This document shows, one piece after another, positions 54,781 to 63,569 of a DNA stretch of 64,000 nt. Both the position numbers and the translations under genes were made by a program. The stretch's first letter is position 1. Every line of letters begins with the position of its first letter. The DNA lies in NCBI GenBank assembly GCA_024280575.1, contig JAJRPV010000024.1:1-64000 (forward strand). The letters are read 5' to 3'. This DNA comes from Campylobacterales bacterium. Its GTDB lineage: Bacteria; Campylobacterota; Campylobacteria; Campylobacterales; Sulfurospirillaceae. The notes beneath the pieces are model-generated. The model saw nothing but the letters and a program-made list of their open reading frames with translations, ran no database searches and was not told the origin of the DNA.

Positions 54781-55788
54781 TTACACATAACCATTTGGAT
54801 TGTCTGATTGCCATCTCCAGGTATCTTCGCACATTTTATCTATGTCTTTTTTAGCATTCCAACCTAAAATATCTTTGGCAAAGCTTGGGTCTGCAAAACA
54901 TTTTGCTATATCCCCTGCTCTTCTTTGTGCTATTTTGTAGTTTATTTTCTTCCCTGAAGCCTTCTCGAAAGCTTTTACCATATCTAGAACAGAATATCCG
55001 TTACCTGTGCCTAGATTTACTGTCAATACATCATCTATTTTAGAGATTTTATCCAATGCCCCAACATGACCATTTGCTAAATCTACCACATGTATATAAT
55101 CTCTCACGCCTGTACCATCATGAGTATCATAGTCACCGCCAAAAACACTTAAACACTCCCTTTTTCCAACAGCGGTTTGGGATATAAAAGGCATTAAATT
55201 GTTTGGTATTCCGTTTGGATCTTCCCCTATGAGTCCAGATTCATGAGCACCGACCGGATTAAAATATCTCAGTAGAATTATCTTCCAATTCTTATCGGAG
55301 ATATATATATCCCTGAGTATTTCTTCTATAAACAGTTTGCTTCTTCCATATGGATTTGTGGCACTGAGCGTAAAATCTTCTTTTATCGGCGTTTTGTGAG
55401 GATCTCCATAAACAGTCGCAGAAGAGCTGAAAACAATCTTTTTACAATTATTACTTTGCATGACTTCACAAAGAGAAATCGTGCCATTTATATTATTGTC
55501 ATAATATTTCAATGGTTTCTCCACTGATTCTCCGACAGCTTTTAGCCCTGCAAAGTGAATAACAGAGTCTATATCATATTTGTCAAAAACCTTTTGCAGA
55601 GCATTTTGATCTCTTATATCACCCTTTTCAAGGGGTATTTTTTTTCCAATTATTTTTTCTACTCGTTTTAAGCTTTCCAAAGAAGAGTTGCAAAAATTAT
55701 CAAATACCACAAAATCATATCCTGCCTCATGCAGTGCTATACAGGTGTGTGAACCTATATATCCTGCTCCTCCTGTGACTAAAATCAT
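54781..55788 (-). CDS. galE: UDP-glucose 4-epimerase
   Basis: The extended SDR has TGGAGYIGSHT (~5), the catalytic set SSSATVYG and YGRSK (~123 and ~147), and the NLGTGNGYSVLDMV segment. It interconverts UDP-glucose and UDP-galactose, or the GlcNAc forms as Campylobacter Gne does; the gate residue cannot be judged safely by eye. It overlaps purL by one base and precedes pglF, suggesting surface glycan supply. Confidence 0.92.
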   Translation of the reverse strand: MILVTGGAGYIGSHTCIALHEAGYDFVVFDNFCNSSLESLKRVEKIIGKKIPLEKGDIRDQNALQKVFDKYDIDSVIHFAGLKAVGESVEKPLKYYDNNINGTISLCEVMQSNNCKKIVFSSSATVYGDPHKTPIKEDFTLSATNPYGRSKLFIEEILRDIYISDKNWKIILLRYFNPVGAHESGLIGEDPNGIPNNLMPFISQTAVGKRECLSVFGGDYDTHDGTGVRDYIHVVDLANGHVGALDKISKIDDVLTVNLGTGNGYSVLDMVKAFEKASGKKINYKIAQRRAGDIAKCFADPSFAKDILGWNAKKDIDKMCEDTWRWQSDNPNGYV

Positions 55789-57992
55789 TATATATCCTGC
55801 TCTATAATTTCTCTAAACTTATTAAAATATATCGATTTTAAGTTTTCCAAATCTTCTTTTATATCGTTACATGTAAAGATATTTTCTTCTGTTGTTTTAC
55901 CTATTTTGGCTACATTTATACCGATTTCTTTTGCTAACTTTTTAAATTCTTCTTCATCTTTTACTTCGACTATGGCTCTTGAAAAACTCTCGGAAAATAT
56001 GTCTCTTTTATCTTCCAAATTAACGCTACATGTAGAGCCTAAATTTCCTACACAACTCATCTTGGCCAAGGCTATTGCTATACCGCCCACATTTACATCT
56101 TTTGCGCAATAGAGCAAATCTTTTTTATTGGCTTCCATAACCAACTCCCAAAGTTTTAACTCTTTTTCATAATCAATTTTGGCTAAAACTCCACCGACTT
56201 TTCCATATACTTTTTTAAGGTATAAACTTCCACCAAAATCACTTTTTGTATCTCCTATGAGATATATCGGGCTACCACTTTTTTGAAAAGAGCTAGGTAA
56301 AGTCTTGTTTGCATCATCATTTACTCCAACCATCGCAATCGCGGGAGTAGGATAGATTCCTTCTCCATCTGTTTCATTATAAAGCGACACATTTCCACTG
56401 ACTACCGGAGTATTAAGTGCAGCACATGCTTCTTTAATACCATAACATCCTTGTGCAAACTGCCACATTATTTCGGGATTTTCAGGATTTCCATAATTCA
56501 AACAATCTGTGATAGCCTTTGGTCTAGCTCCGCTCATCGCCACATTTCTACCACTCTCCATCACTGCGGCCGCTGCTCCGCCAAATGGGTCTATATAATT
56601 ATATCTAGGGTTGCAATCGCTACTCATGCTAAGTGCTTTTCCACTCTCTTTTATCCTAATCGCACTTGCATCTAAGCTTCCGGAGTTTTTTATGGTATTT
56701 GTTTGCACCATTGAGTCATACTGTTCGCTAATCCAGGATTTATCTACAACTTCGGGTCTTGCAAAAATATTATCAAATGCTTCTTGATTTTTTACTCTTT
56801 CAAAATTATTTATATTTATGTCTTTAATTTCGTCAAGATAAGCTGGTTTTTTTACAGGTCTGTCATATATCGGAGCTTCTTCACCAACCGGAAGAACAGG
56901 AATATCAGCTACTCTCTCACCGTGCCAAAAAAGTTCCATATTTCCGGTATTTGTCACTTCCCCTATAACTTCGGCATCTAAATCCCATTTTTTAAATATA
57001 TTTAAAACTCTGTCTTCATATCCTCTTTTGGCGCAAATTAACATCCTCTCTTGAGATTCACTAAGCATAAACTCAAACGGTTCCATGCCCTCTTCTCGAG
57101 CCGGAACAAGGTCTAGATGCATCGTCATTCCACTTCCGCTTCGCCCTGCCATCTCAAAAGAACTGCTAGTAAGTCCCGCGGCTCCCATATCTTGGATACC
57201 GACTATATAATCATGCTTAAAAAGCTCCATGCAGGCTTCTAGCAAAAGTTTTTCTGCAAAAGGGTCGCCAACTTGCACTGTTGGTCTCAAACTTTTGTTT
57301 TCCTCGCTAAAACTATCACTTGCCATAACAGCTCCGCCTAAACCGTCACGGCCGGTTTTGCTGCCTACATAAATCACCGGATTTCCGATACCCTCGGCAA
57401 GACCATAAAAAATTTCATCTGTTTTTGCAAGCCCTAAAGTAAAAGCGTTGACTAAAATATTTCCGTTATAGCACTCTTCAAAAGAGCATTCCCCACCAAT
57501 TGTAGGCACCCCCATACAATTTCCATAATCGCCGATTCCAGCAACTACGCCACGCACTAAGTATCTTTGGTGTTTGGAAATTTTGTCATTATTTACTACA
57601 CTTCCGAAGCGAAGTGAGTTCATATTTGCAACCGGTCTTGCACCCATTGTAAAGATATCTCTTAAAATTCCGCCTACTCCTGTAGCAGCCCCCTGATAAG
57701 GCTCTATGAAACTTGGGTGATTATGAGACTCCATCTTAAAAACAGCTGCTATGCCATCTCCCACATCAATCACACCGGCATTTTCTCCCGGGCCCTGAAT
57801 AACCCATGGGGCTGATGTTGGAAAACCGTTTAAGTATTTTTTGCTTGATTTGTATGAACAGTGTTCACTCCACATGGAAGAAAATATCTTTATTTCCAAA
57901 AGATTTGGCTCTCGCCCCATGATATTAAGAATATTTTCATACTCATCTTGTGTAAGCTTGTGAGTTTTTAGTACTTCTTCTAAATTTTCCAT
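55788..57992 (-). CDS. purL: Phosphoribosylformylglycinamidine synthase PurL (small type)
   Basis: The 734-aa protein is the PurL of the PurLQS complex, forming FGAM in purine synthesis. ATP/metal motifs include [15 protein letters not shown] (~40), [11 protein letters not shown] (~87), [15 protein letters not shown] (~106) and a second AIRS-like half with [12 protein letters not shown]. PurQ and PurS are not in the window. Nothing unusual apart from its pairing with galE. Confidence 0.95.
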   Translation of the reverse strand: MENLEEVLKTHKLTQDEYENILNIMGREPNLLEIKIFSSMWSEHCSYKSSKKYLNGFPTSAPWVIQGPGENAGVIDVGDGIAAVFKMESHNHPSFIEPYQGAATGVGGILRDIFTMGARPVANMNSLRFGSVVNNDKISKHQRYLVRGVVAGIGDYGNCMGVPTIGGECSFEECYNGNILVNAFTLGLAKTDEIFYGLAEGIGNPVIYVGSKTGRDGLGGAVMASDSFSEENKSLRPTVQVGDPFAEKLLLEACMELFKHDYIVGIQDMGAAGLTSSSFEMAGRSGSGMTMHLDLVPAREEGMEPFEFMLSESQERMLICAKRGYEDRVLNIFKKWDLDAEVIGEVTNTGNMELFWHGERVADIPVLPVGEEAPIYDRPVKKPAYLDEIKDININNFERVKNQEAFDNIFARPEVVDKSWISEQYDSMVQTNTIKNSGSLDASAIRIKESGKALSMSSDCNPRYNYIDPFGGAAAAVMESGRNVAMSGARPKAITDCLNYGNPENPEIMWQFAQGCYGIKEACAALNTPVVSGNVSLYNETDGEGIYPTPAIAMVGVNDDANKTLPSSFQKSGSPIYLIGDTKSDFGGSLYLKKVYGKVGGVLAKIDYEKELKLWELVMEANKKDLLYCAKDVNVGGIAIALAKMSCVGNLGSTCSVNLEDKRDIFSESFSRAIVEVKDEEEFKKLAKEIGINVAKIGKTTEENIFTCNDIKEDLENLKSIYFNKFREIIEQDI
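56024..56037. repeat. CTACATGTAG dispersed palindrome, copy in purL
   Basis: CGCTACATGTAGAG contains the full core and is read in the Ser-Thr-Cys-Ser frame. Confidence 0.6.
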
Positions 57993-58055
57993 AAATTTGC
58001 CTAATAAAATAAAATTAATATATTTTACTGAAAAAGTACTAAATATGTATTTAAA

Positions 58056-58520
58056 TTACTTTGTAAATTTTGAAAATGCTTTTACTAATTCTTTTGCAGA
58101 TTGTCCCATAACTTTTTCTACATTTCCACCAAACATCTTACTCATAATTCCCATCTGCGCACCTGTGATAAAAACTTTTCCATTTTTGTCTTCATAAACT
58201 CCTAAGCGGTATGGCATAAATCCCAATATATTTTTATCTTTATCATTTTTGACGATAGAGTAAGCATGTTTTGCATTTCCCAAAGATACGACCATCATCT
58301 TTTGAACATTTTTATTTCCTGCTTTCTCAAAAGATTGCTTCATATTGTAAACATGTGGCACATTCCAACCTAAGGCTTTTGCCTCATCTTGAGCTTTTTG
58401 TACAGTATCTTCAAAATTAAGAGTACTCTCTTTTGTGATGCACATCAATTTTGGCATCATCTTCCAGATAACCAAGCCTAAAACAATCGCTCCCAAAACA
58501 AAACCTAACAAAAACTGCAT
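58056..58520 (-). CDS. DUF302 family membrane-anchored protein
   Basis: A single N-terminal helix (~3-22) is followed by a DUF302 domain (~35-140): NFEDTVQKAQDEAKALGWNV and FMPYRLGVYEDKNGKVFI. The fold is often found in envelope or redox contexts in sulfur-oxidising bacteria, but the function is unknown. A TATACT box at 58551-58556 could be its promoter. Confidence 0.8.
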   Translation of the reverse strand: MQFLLGFVLGAIVLGLVIWKMMPKLMCITKESTLNFEDTVQKAQDEAKALGWNVPHVYNMKQSFEKAGNKNVQKMMVVSLGNAKHAYSIVKNDKDKNILGFMPYRLGVYEDKNGKVFITGAQMGIMSKMFGGNVEKVMGQSAKELVKAFSKFTK

Positions 58521-58550
58521 ATATTCTCCTTATAATAAAAATAATAGTTG

Positions 58551-58556
58551 AGTATA
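58551..58556 (-). promoter_or_regulatory. Candidate -10 box for the DUF302 gene
   Basis: TATACT on the minus strand lies 30 bases before the ATG, in the 71-bp gap after the Mla-cluster lipoprotein. An AGGAG site follows at about 58527. Confidence 0.4.
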
Positions 58557-58591
58557 TCTGCAATTAAAATAAATTACTTATAAAAATTATT

Positions 58592-59236
58592 TTAAATTAT
58601 TATTTTAAGCAACTTATCAATTTTAATATTTTTTTCGCGGGGATTTATCCTTTTTGAAAACTTGAGCCATCTAATAATAGGTTTTTTATACCCATAAAGA
58701 GATAGTTTATTAATCAAAAATTCTACATCTTTTGAGTTTAAATGCTCTTTTATCAGCGATGCAGCCACAAGCATAGAGGATATATTTTTTATTTTTTTCA
58801 TCTGTTTTTTTGCAGATTTATAGTCTTTTGCTTTCATCTGTTTTACAAAACTTTTATACTGTTCAGGCAAATCATCAAGACTTACTTTGTCAAATCTGTT
58901 TTCTATCATATAATAATAACTTTTACTCGGATCATTTTTATCCAAAACATCCAAAAGAGATGTATATTCTTCACATTTGTCATTTATCAAAACCGCTACA
59001 TGTAGAGCACAAACTCCTAGATATACTTTAGCCAAAGGCTTCAAATCAGCGCTGCTTTTTGCACTCTTTAGTGCTCTTTTTAGTGACACGGAAGCGAGCC
59101 TGGTTTTGCCCTCTAAATAATATTGCTTATAACTGTCAAATGAATTTGAAGTATCTTTTTTCCAGATACCCGGTGTTTCATTTTTCAGTGAACAGCCTAC
59201 TAAAAAAATAGCTATCAACAAAATGATTTTTTTCAT
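58592..59236 (-). CDS. Lipoprotein with helical repeats, Mla cluster
   Basis: The lipobox LVGCSL (~12-17) begins a 214-aa helical protein (LEGKTRLASVSLKRALKSAK, LAKVYLGVCALHVA) that resembles TPR-like repeats. It overlaps mlaD by 4 bp, so it belongs to the Mla-like operon and may be its outer-membrane-side or accessory lipoprotein. Family not recognised. Confidence 0.65.
   Translation of the reverse strand: MKKIILLIAIFLVGCSLKNETPGIWKKDTSNSFDSYKQYYLEGKTRLASVSLKRALKSAKSSADLKPLAKVYLGVCALHVAVLINDKCEEYTSLLDVLDKNDPSKSYYYMIENRFDKVSLDDLPEQYKSFVKQMKAKDYKSAKKQMKKIKNISSMLVAASLIKEHLNSKDVEFLINKLSLYGYKKPIIRWLKFSKRINPREKNIKIDKLLKIII
58994..59007. repeat. CTACATGTAG dispersed palindrome, copy in the Mla lipoprotein gene
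   Basis: CGCTACATGTAGAG contains the full core and is read as Leu-His-Val. Confidence 0.6.
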
Positions 59237-60165
59237 GGCAAATCAACCTTTTTCTTGTCACTTTGTATCAAAGAGTTTACGCTGTCAATCAAACCATTTG
59301 CCTTGTCAACTGCCAACAAAATCTGCTCTTTCAGTAAAACTATATCTTTGTCTGATTTTCCAACAGCATTTACCAAACCATTCAAAGCTTTTAGTTTTTG
59401 CTTAACATCTTCTAAAATATCGTTTATATTATTTGGTATTTTTTGTGTAGGTCTTATAATTCCTTTATCGACTTCATACAAGATAGTATTGATTTTAACC
59501 GTACTTTTTTGAACTTCATTCATAATTTCTTTTAGAGATTCTATGCTTTGAGTGATATTTTTTGTACTCTTTTTCTCTCCTGTTACTGCATCCAACATTG
59601 ATTTATTGTTTGCAAATTTTGCTGTAACTTTTTCTATATTTACCAAAGTTTTCATGAGGGATCCGTCTTTGCTAGATAGTTCATTTGTGAGTTTATCTAT
59701 ATTGGCAATCACATTTTTTACATTTTGCAAAACAGGTTTTAATTCGAGTATCAGGGAATTAATATCATCTTGAACTTCATAACTCAAAATTGCGTTTGGA
59801 GAGATTACGGGATAATTCGCATTTGCTACCAATGAAATAGTTGATCCTCCAATTAGTGGTTTTCTAAGCAATAAGTATGCTTTTCTATTGATCCATTTTA
59901 TATTTTTTTCTTTTACTAAAAAATGCACAAATACTTTTCCGTCATATGTAAAATCAATCTTATTTATATAACCTATTTGAAATCCAGAATACTTTATAGG
60001 CGTTCCTATATCAAAATTTTCTGCACTATTTGCATAAAACGCATAAGTATAACTTTTTTCAAAAACTCCCTTGTATTTTAAAATAAAAAAAACAGCAGCA
60101 ATTAAAAAAATCGAAGTAAAAAAAGTAAAAACTCCAACTGCTATCTTCATTTTATTATATGACAT
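59233..60165 (-). CDS. mlaD: MlaD/MCE-domain lipid transport protein
   Basis: One N-terminal membrane helix (~9-30) precedes an MCE domain (~38-110, FYANSAENFDIGTPIKYSGF) and a long helical region (~140-310). MCE proteins form rings that carry lipids between membranes. Its neighbours are an MlaE permease and an MlaF-like protein. The 310-aa length with long helices is closer to Ttg2C/Iam-type than to E. coli MlaD. Confidence 0.85.
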   Translation of the reverse strand: MSYNKMKIAVGVFTFFTSIFLIAAVFFILKYKGVFEKSYTYAFYANSAENFDIGTPIKYSGFQIGYINKIDFTYDGKVFVHFLVKEKNIKWINRKAYLLLRKPLIGGSTISLVANANYPVISPNAILSYEVQDDINSLILELKPVLQNVKNVIANIDKLTNELSSKDGSLMKTLVNIEKVTAKFANNKSMLDAVTGEKKSTKNITQSIESLKEIMNEVQKSTVKINTILYEVDKGIIRPTQKIPNNINDILEDVKQKLKALNGLVNAVGKSDKDIVLLKEQILLAVDKANGLIDSVNSLIQSDKKKVDLP

Positions 60166-60553
60166 TTTTATCCCTATAGTATTTATTTGATTTTAAATCT
60201 ACTATTTTAGTTATTTTATCATTAAATATGTTAAACAATTTAAAAAGCACTTCCATATCTTTCGTGTGATCCAACATACTAAATGGTTTTATAATTAAAA
60301 TCGTATCGAAACTACTAACATAAGCTCTTAAGTATTTAACAATTAAAATATCTTTTTTATCTAATTCATAGACTCTTTTATCTTTAATGCCGTTAATTTG
60401 ACATTTTTCCATAAGTTTAAAAACAGTTTGTTCAGCTTTATTTATTGAGTAATTTTCATGATATTCTAGTATAAGTGCAATATTTTCAATTATGCTTAAA
60501 TCCCTTAAGAGAGGCGTTTCTACGCTTATTAAAGCAATATTTCTATCTTGCAT
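60155..60553 (-). CDS. Degenerate ABC ATPase (MlaF-like) lacking Walker A
   Basis: The frame aligns by eye only with the second half of an MlaF-type ATPase: ISVETPLLRDLSIIENIA resembles the Q-loop region, YELDKKDILIVKYLRAYVS the signature region with LSGG lost, and ILIIKPFSMLD the Walker B with DEP changed to IKP. The Walker A part has no room, since mlaE lies directly upstream. ATG 60553 gives 132 aa; an in-frame ATT at 60613 with GGAGG seven bases upstream could give 152 aa. It is kept in frame and overlaps mlaD by 11 bp, so it may have a structural role. Confidence 0.6.
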   Translation of the reverse strand: MQDRNIALISVETPLLRDLSIIENIALILEYHENYSINKAEQTVFKLMEKCQINGIKDKRVYELDKKDILIVKYLRAYVSSFDTILIIKPFSMLDHTKDMEVLFKLFNIFNDKITKIVDLKSNKYYRDKNVI

Positions 60554-60591
60554 TGTATATTCTTCAAGGCTTTTTGAGTCGTCAAATAACT

Positions 60592-61377
60592 CTATAAGAA
60601 TTGTATCACTAATGATAAAGCCTCCAATACAAAAATAGATATAAAAAGTACAACCATAGACTTTGAAACTCTAAGTGGAATTTCAGTATATCTTTTTTCT
60701 ACGGTTTCTCCAAAATAACTAGGTATTGCAATTATCAAAAATCCATAAATTACACTTTTAAAGATAAAAATACATATGTACTTTACTGTAACTGCATTTG
60801 TCAATGATGATATAAATCTTGCAAAATCCATATTAATTGAAAAAAACATAAACAAATATCCGCTCAAAATCATTATGACCGAAAACAATACTGCTAAAGA
60901 TAAAAAACTTAATATTCCTGCCACAGCTCTTGGTGCAAACTGGTACTTCATGATATCAATTTCATAAGTTTCCAGTGTACTTAATTCATGGTTTACTTTC
61001 ATGATTGCTGTTTTAATTCCTACTCGCAGACCAGTTCTCAAAGATATCAAAAGAGCCATAAAAAAGGGTATAAATTCAACTATTACAAATTGGACTATTA
61101 TATTACTTAGCTGATTTTGGAGTGAATATTCAATAGAAAGATTTACAATAAAACCCATAAAAAGTGCACCGAATATTATAGCAAAAAGCAAGAAAACAGG
61201 TAAAATCTCTATGGCTGTAAAAAATATTTGCTCAACTAATATTTTTCTGCTAGCAGGGTTATAGCTTTTAGGATGAAATATATTTAAAAAACAAACAACG
61301 GAGAATTTGTAAAAAATGATAAAATCATTCAATAAACCCAAAACAAAATCACCAATATTTTCAAAAAACTTTAGCAA
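60592..61377 (-). CDS. mlaE: MlaE-type ABC transporter permease
   Basis: The 261-aa permease has about five membrane helices and the MlaE-family core: VEQIFFTAIEILPVFLLFAI (~48), FIPFFMALLISLRTGLRVG (~103) and the ATPase-coupling segment ELSTLETYEIDIMKYQFAPR (~131-150). It moves phospholipid to or from MlaD. The 3' end runs into the degenerate ATPase gene. Confidence 0.88.
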   Translation of the reverse strand: MLKFFENIGDFVLGLLNDFIIFYKFSVVCFLNIFHPKSYNPASRKILVEQIFFTAIEILPVFLLFAIIFGALFMGFIVNLSIEYSLQNQLSNIIVQFVIVEFIPFFMALLISLRTGLRVGIKTAIMKVNHELSTLETYEIDIMKYQFAPRAVAGILSFLSLAVLFSVIMILSGYLFMFFSINMDFARFISSLTNAVTVKYICIFIFKSVIYGFLIIAIPSYFGETVEKRYTEIPLRVSKSMVVLFISIFVLEALSLVIQFL

Positions 61378-61389
61378 AACCTTATACTC

Positions 61390-62724
61390 CTATTTTCCCA
61401 AACAAAAACTCCCAAACATTTTATCTAAAATTTCATCTCTATCAAAATTCTTTGTTATTTTAGACATATGTCTAATTGCTTCGTTTATATTAAATGCAAA
61501 AAGCTCCAACTCACCTTCACTCAGTACATCTTGGCTCTGATTTATCTCTTCATAAGTTGCTTTTACTGCTATCATTTGCCTTTTAGAAGTAAGTAACAAC
61601 GAATCATCTTGATTTGTTATGTCTAATATATTTTTTAATTTAGAGATTATAACATCACTATCTTTTTTGCAAGATATCTCTACATGTGAACCCAAAAGTG
61701 ATTTATCGAACTTACTATTTAAATCTATCTTATTTAAAACTAGTATAATATTTTTATCCTCTTTAAAATCACTTACAGTTTTAAGTATAATTTCATCTTC
61801 TTTATCACAAGCTCTAGAGTTGTCAAACATTGCTATAACTATATCACTTGAATTTATCGCATCGATTGATCTTTTTATTCCTATTTTTTCTATCAAATCT
61901 CCAGACTCTCTTATACCTGCCGTATCGACCATTTTTATCAGATGCGTTCCTATTCTGATTTCTTCTTCGATTGTATCTCTTGTAGTTCCGGCAATTTCAC
62001 TAATAATAGCTCTGTCATAATTTAAAAGAGAATTTAATAGAGAACTTTTGCCTACATTTGGCTTGCCAACAATTGCTACTTTAAAACCCTCTATTATCCC
62101 CTCTCTTCTCTTAGAACTGTCATATGTTTTTTTAAGTAATTCGTATAAATTCTTTAGTTTTTTTTCAATTTGCTTGAGTAAATCTAACGGCAAGTCCTCT
62201 TCGGCATAATCAATATTTCCCTCTACAAAAGCTAAAATCTCTACCAAATCTTCTCTTATTTTTTCAACAAAATCCTGCAATTCACCCTTGAGTTGTCTAG
62301 CTAAAATTTTGGCACCATCTTCACTTTTTGTCTCAATTAATTTTGCTATTGCTTCGGCTTTTGTTAAATCAATCTTTCCGTTTAAAAATGCTCTTTTTGA
62401 GAATTCTCCAGGGCTTGCTAATCTTGCACCACATTGCAAAATAGTGTTTAGCACCATATTTGCTACTATATATCCTCCGTGACATTGAAATTCCACTATA
62501 TCTTCGCCACTAAACGAGTATGGTGCTTTAAAGTATATAATTATAGCTTCGTCTAGAATTTCGCCCAAGAAGCTATATAGATTTGACAATACTGCTTGTC
62601 TTGGTATGAAATTTTCTTTTTTAGAGAGTTTTTTTGCTATATTTAAAGAGTCTGGCCCACTTATTCTAATTACTGATATAGAACCTATTCCGTGAGCCGT
62701 TGCTATTGCAGCTATTGTTTCTAT
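61390..62724 (-). CDS. mnmE: tRNA modification GTPase MnmE, with no canonical start codon for its N-terminus
   Basis: MnmE and MnmG modify wobble uridine of tRNA. The G-domain has GKPNVGKSSLLN, TTRDTIEEE and DTAGIRESGD, and the C-terminal FCLGK motif closes the protein. The first ATG/GTG/TTG is the TTG at 62589, which would remove 45 residues of the folate-binding domain (IAAIATAHGIGSISVIRISG). That sequence is intact upstream, back to an ATA at 62722-62724 overlapping the jag stop. I place the start there (444 aa, the normal length), implying AUA initiation or a base error. Confidence 0.9.
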   Translation of the reverse strand: METIAAIATAHGIGSISVIRISGPDSLNIAKKLSKKENFIPRQAVLSNLYSFLGEILDEAIIIYFKAPYSFSGEDIVEFQCHGGYIVANMVLNTILQCGARLASPGEFSKRAFLNGKIDLTKAEAIAKLIETKSEDGAKILARQLKGELQDFVEKIREDLVEILAFVEGNIDYAEEDLPLDLLKQIEKKLKNLYELLKKTYDSSKRREGIIEGFKVAIVGKPNVGKSSLLNSLLNYDRAIISEIAGTTRDTIEEEIRIGTHLIKMVDTAGIRESGDLIEKIGIKRSIDAINSSDIVIAMFDNSRACDKEDEIILKTVSDFKEDKNIILVLNKIDLNSKFDKSLLGSHVEISCKKDSDVIISKLKNILDITNQDDSLLLTSKRQMIAVKATYEEINQSQDVLSEGELELFAFNINEAIRHMSKITKNFDRDEILDKMFGSFCLGK

Positions 62725-63569
62725 TTTGTTTTCCTGTTAAAGTCATTTATAACTATAAATCTTCCTCCACTTCTTGCAGATTTAATACCGACATATTTTT
62801 CCGGAAATTCATTTCTTAATTTTTCAAGTGCAATTTTTATAAGAACCCCATCAAGAGTCTTAGTTTGTCCTCTACCACTGTTTCTTACTCGTTCAAAAAC
62901 GGGAATAAGGTATTTGCCTATCATTTCTTCTTGGTTTTTCAAAAACTCTGCAATTTCCAAGCGAATATTTGCACCATATTTTATATTTATCCAATTATAT
63001 AGAAAATAAGAAAGTGCTTTATACCTATATCCTTCTTTTCCAATAAGAAGTGCAGCATCAGCACCTCCAAATTCAAGTAAGATCGTATCGTCATTGTATT
63101 TTGAGACTTTAATTTCATCCATCTCAAAACAACTTTCTTTAAATAGCCTGTTTATATCTGTGCTTATCTCATCAACAGCTTTATTAATATCAATCTTAAG
63201 TACTTGTTTTCGAATTTCTCTTCTCAAAGGTTTTTGTTCCGCTTTTATTTTTACTGATTCAGTGCTTATTTTTTCATTTCTTGTTTTTTTTGTTTTTGCC
63301 AGTTTACTTTGTTGGCTTATTTTAGATATATCTTTCTTCTCTTTTTTATTATTTCTAGGTTTTTTAGTTTTATTTGGTTTAATATTACTATCTATCTTTT
63401 TATTACCTTTTTTCTTTACTTCTATAATAGCTGTTTTTTTAAACATTCCTAAAAATCCAGAATAAGCATTTTGAATCACAACTATCTCTAGCTCAGTGAT
63501 AGAACATTTTAACTCATGTGCCGCATTTAAATATGCTTCTTGTAGGGTATTTGCTTCTATTCTTGTCAT
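62721..63569 (-). CDS. jag: Jag/KhpB RNA-binding protein (SpoIIIJ-associated)
   Basis: The protein has an N-terminal Jag domain (~1-50, [18 protein letters not shown]), a Lys-rich linker (~50-130), a KH domain with [17 protein letters not shown] (~175) and an R3H domain ([19 protein letters not shown] ~225). It follows yidC with an ATGA overlap, the standard order. It probably binds RNA near the membrane insertase. Confidence 0.92.
   Translation of the reverse strand: MTRIEANTLQEAYLNAAHELKCSITELEIVVIQNAYSGFLGMFKKTAIIEVKKKGNKKIDSNIKPNKTKKPRNNKKEKKDISKISQQSKLAKTKKTRNEKISTESVKIKAEQKPLRREIRKQVLKIDINKAVDEISTDINRLFKESCFEMDEIKVSKYNDDTILLEFGGADAALLIGKEGYRYKALSYFLYNWINIKYGANIRLEIAEFLKNQEEMIGKYLIPVFERVRNSGRGQTKTLDGVLIKIALEKLRNEFPEKYVGIKSARSGGRFIVINDFNRKTK

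Noticed and set aside
60592-61377. A frameshifted Walker A half of MlaF hidden upstream
   Set aside because: The upstream sequence is fully used by a normal mlaE, leaving no room for the missing half.
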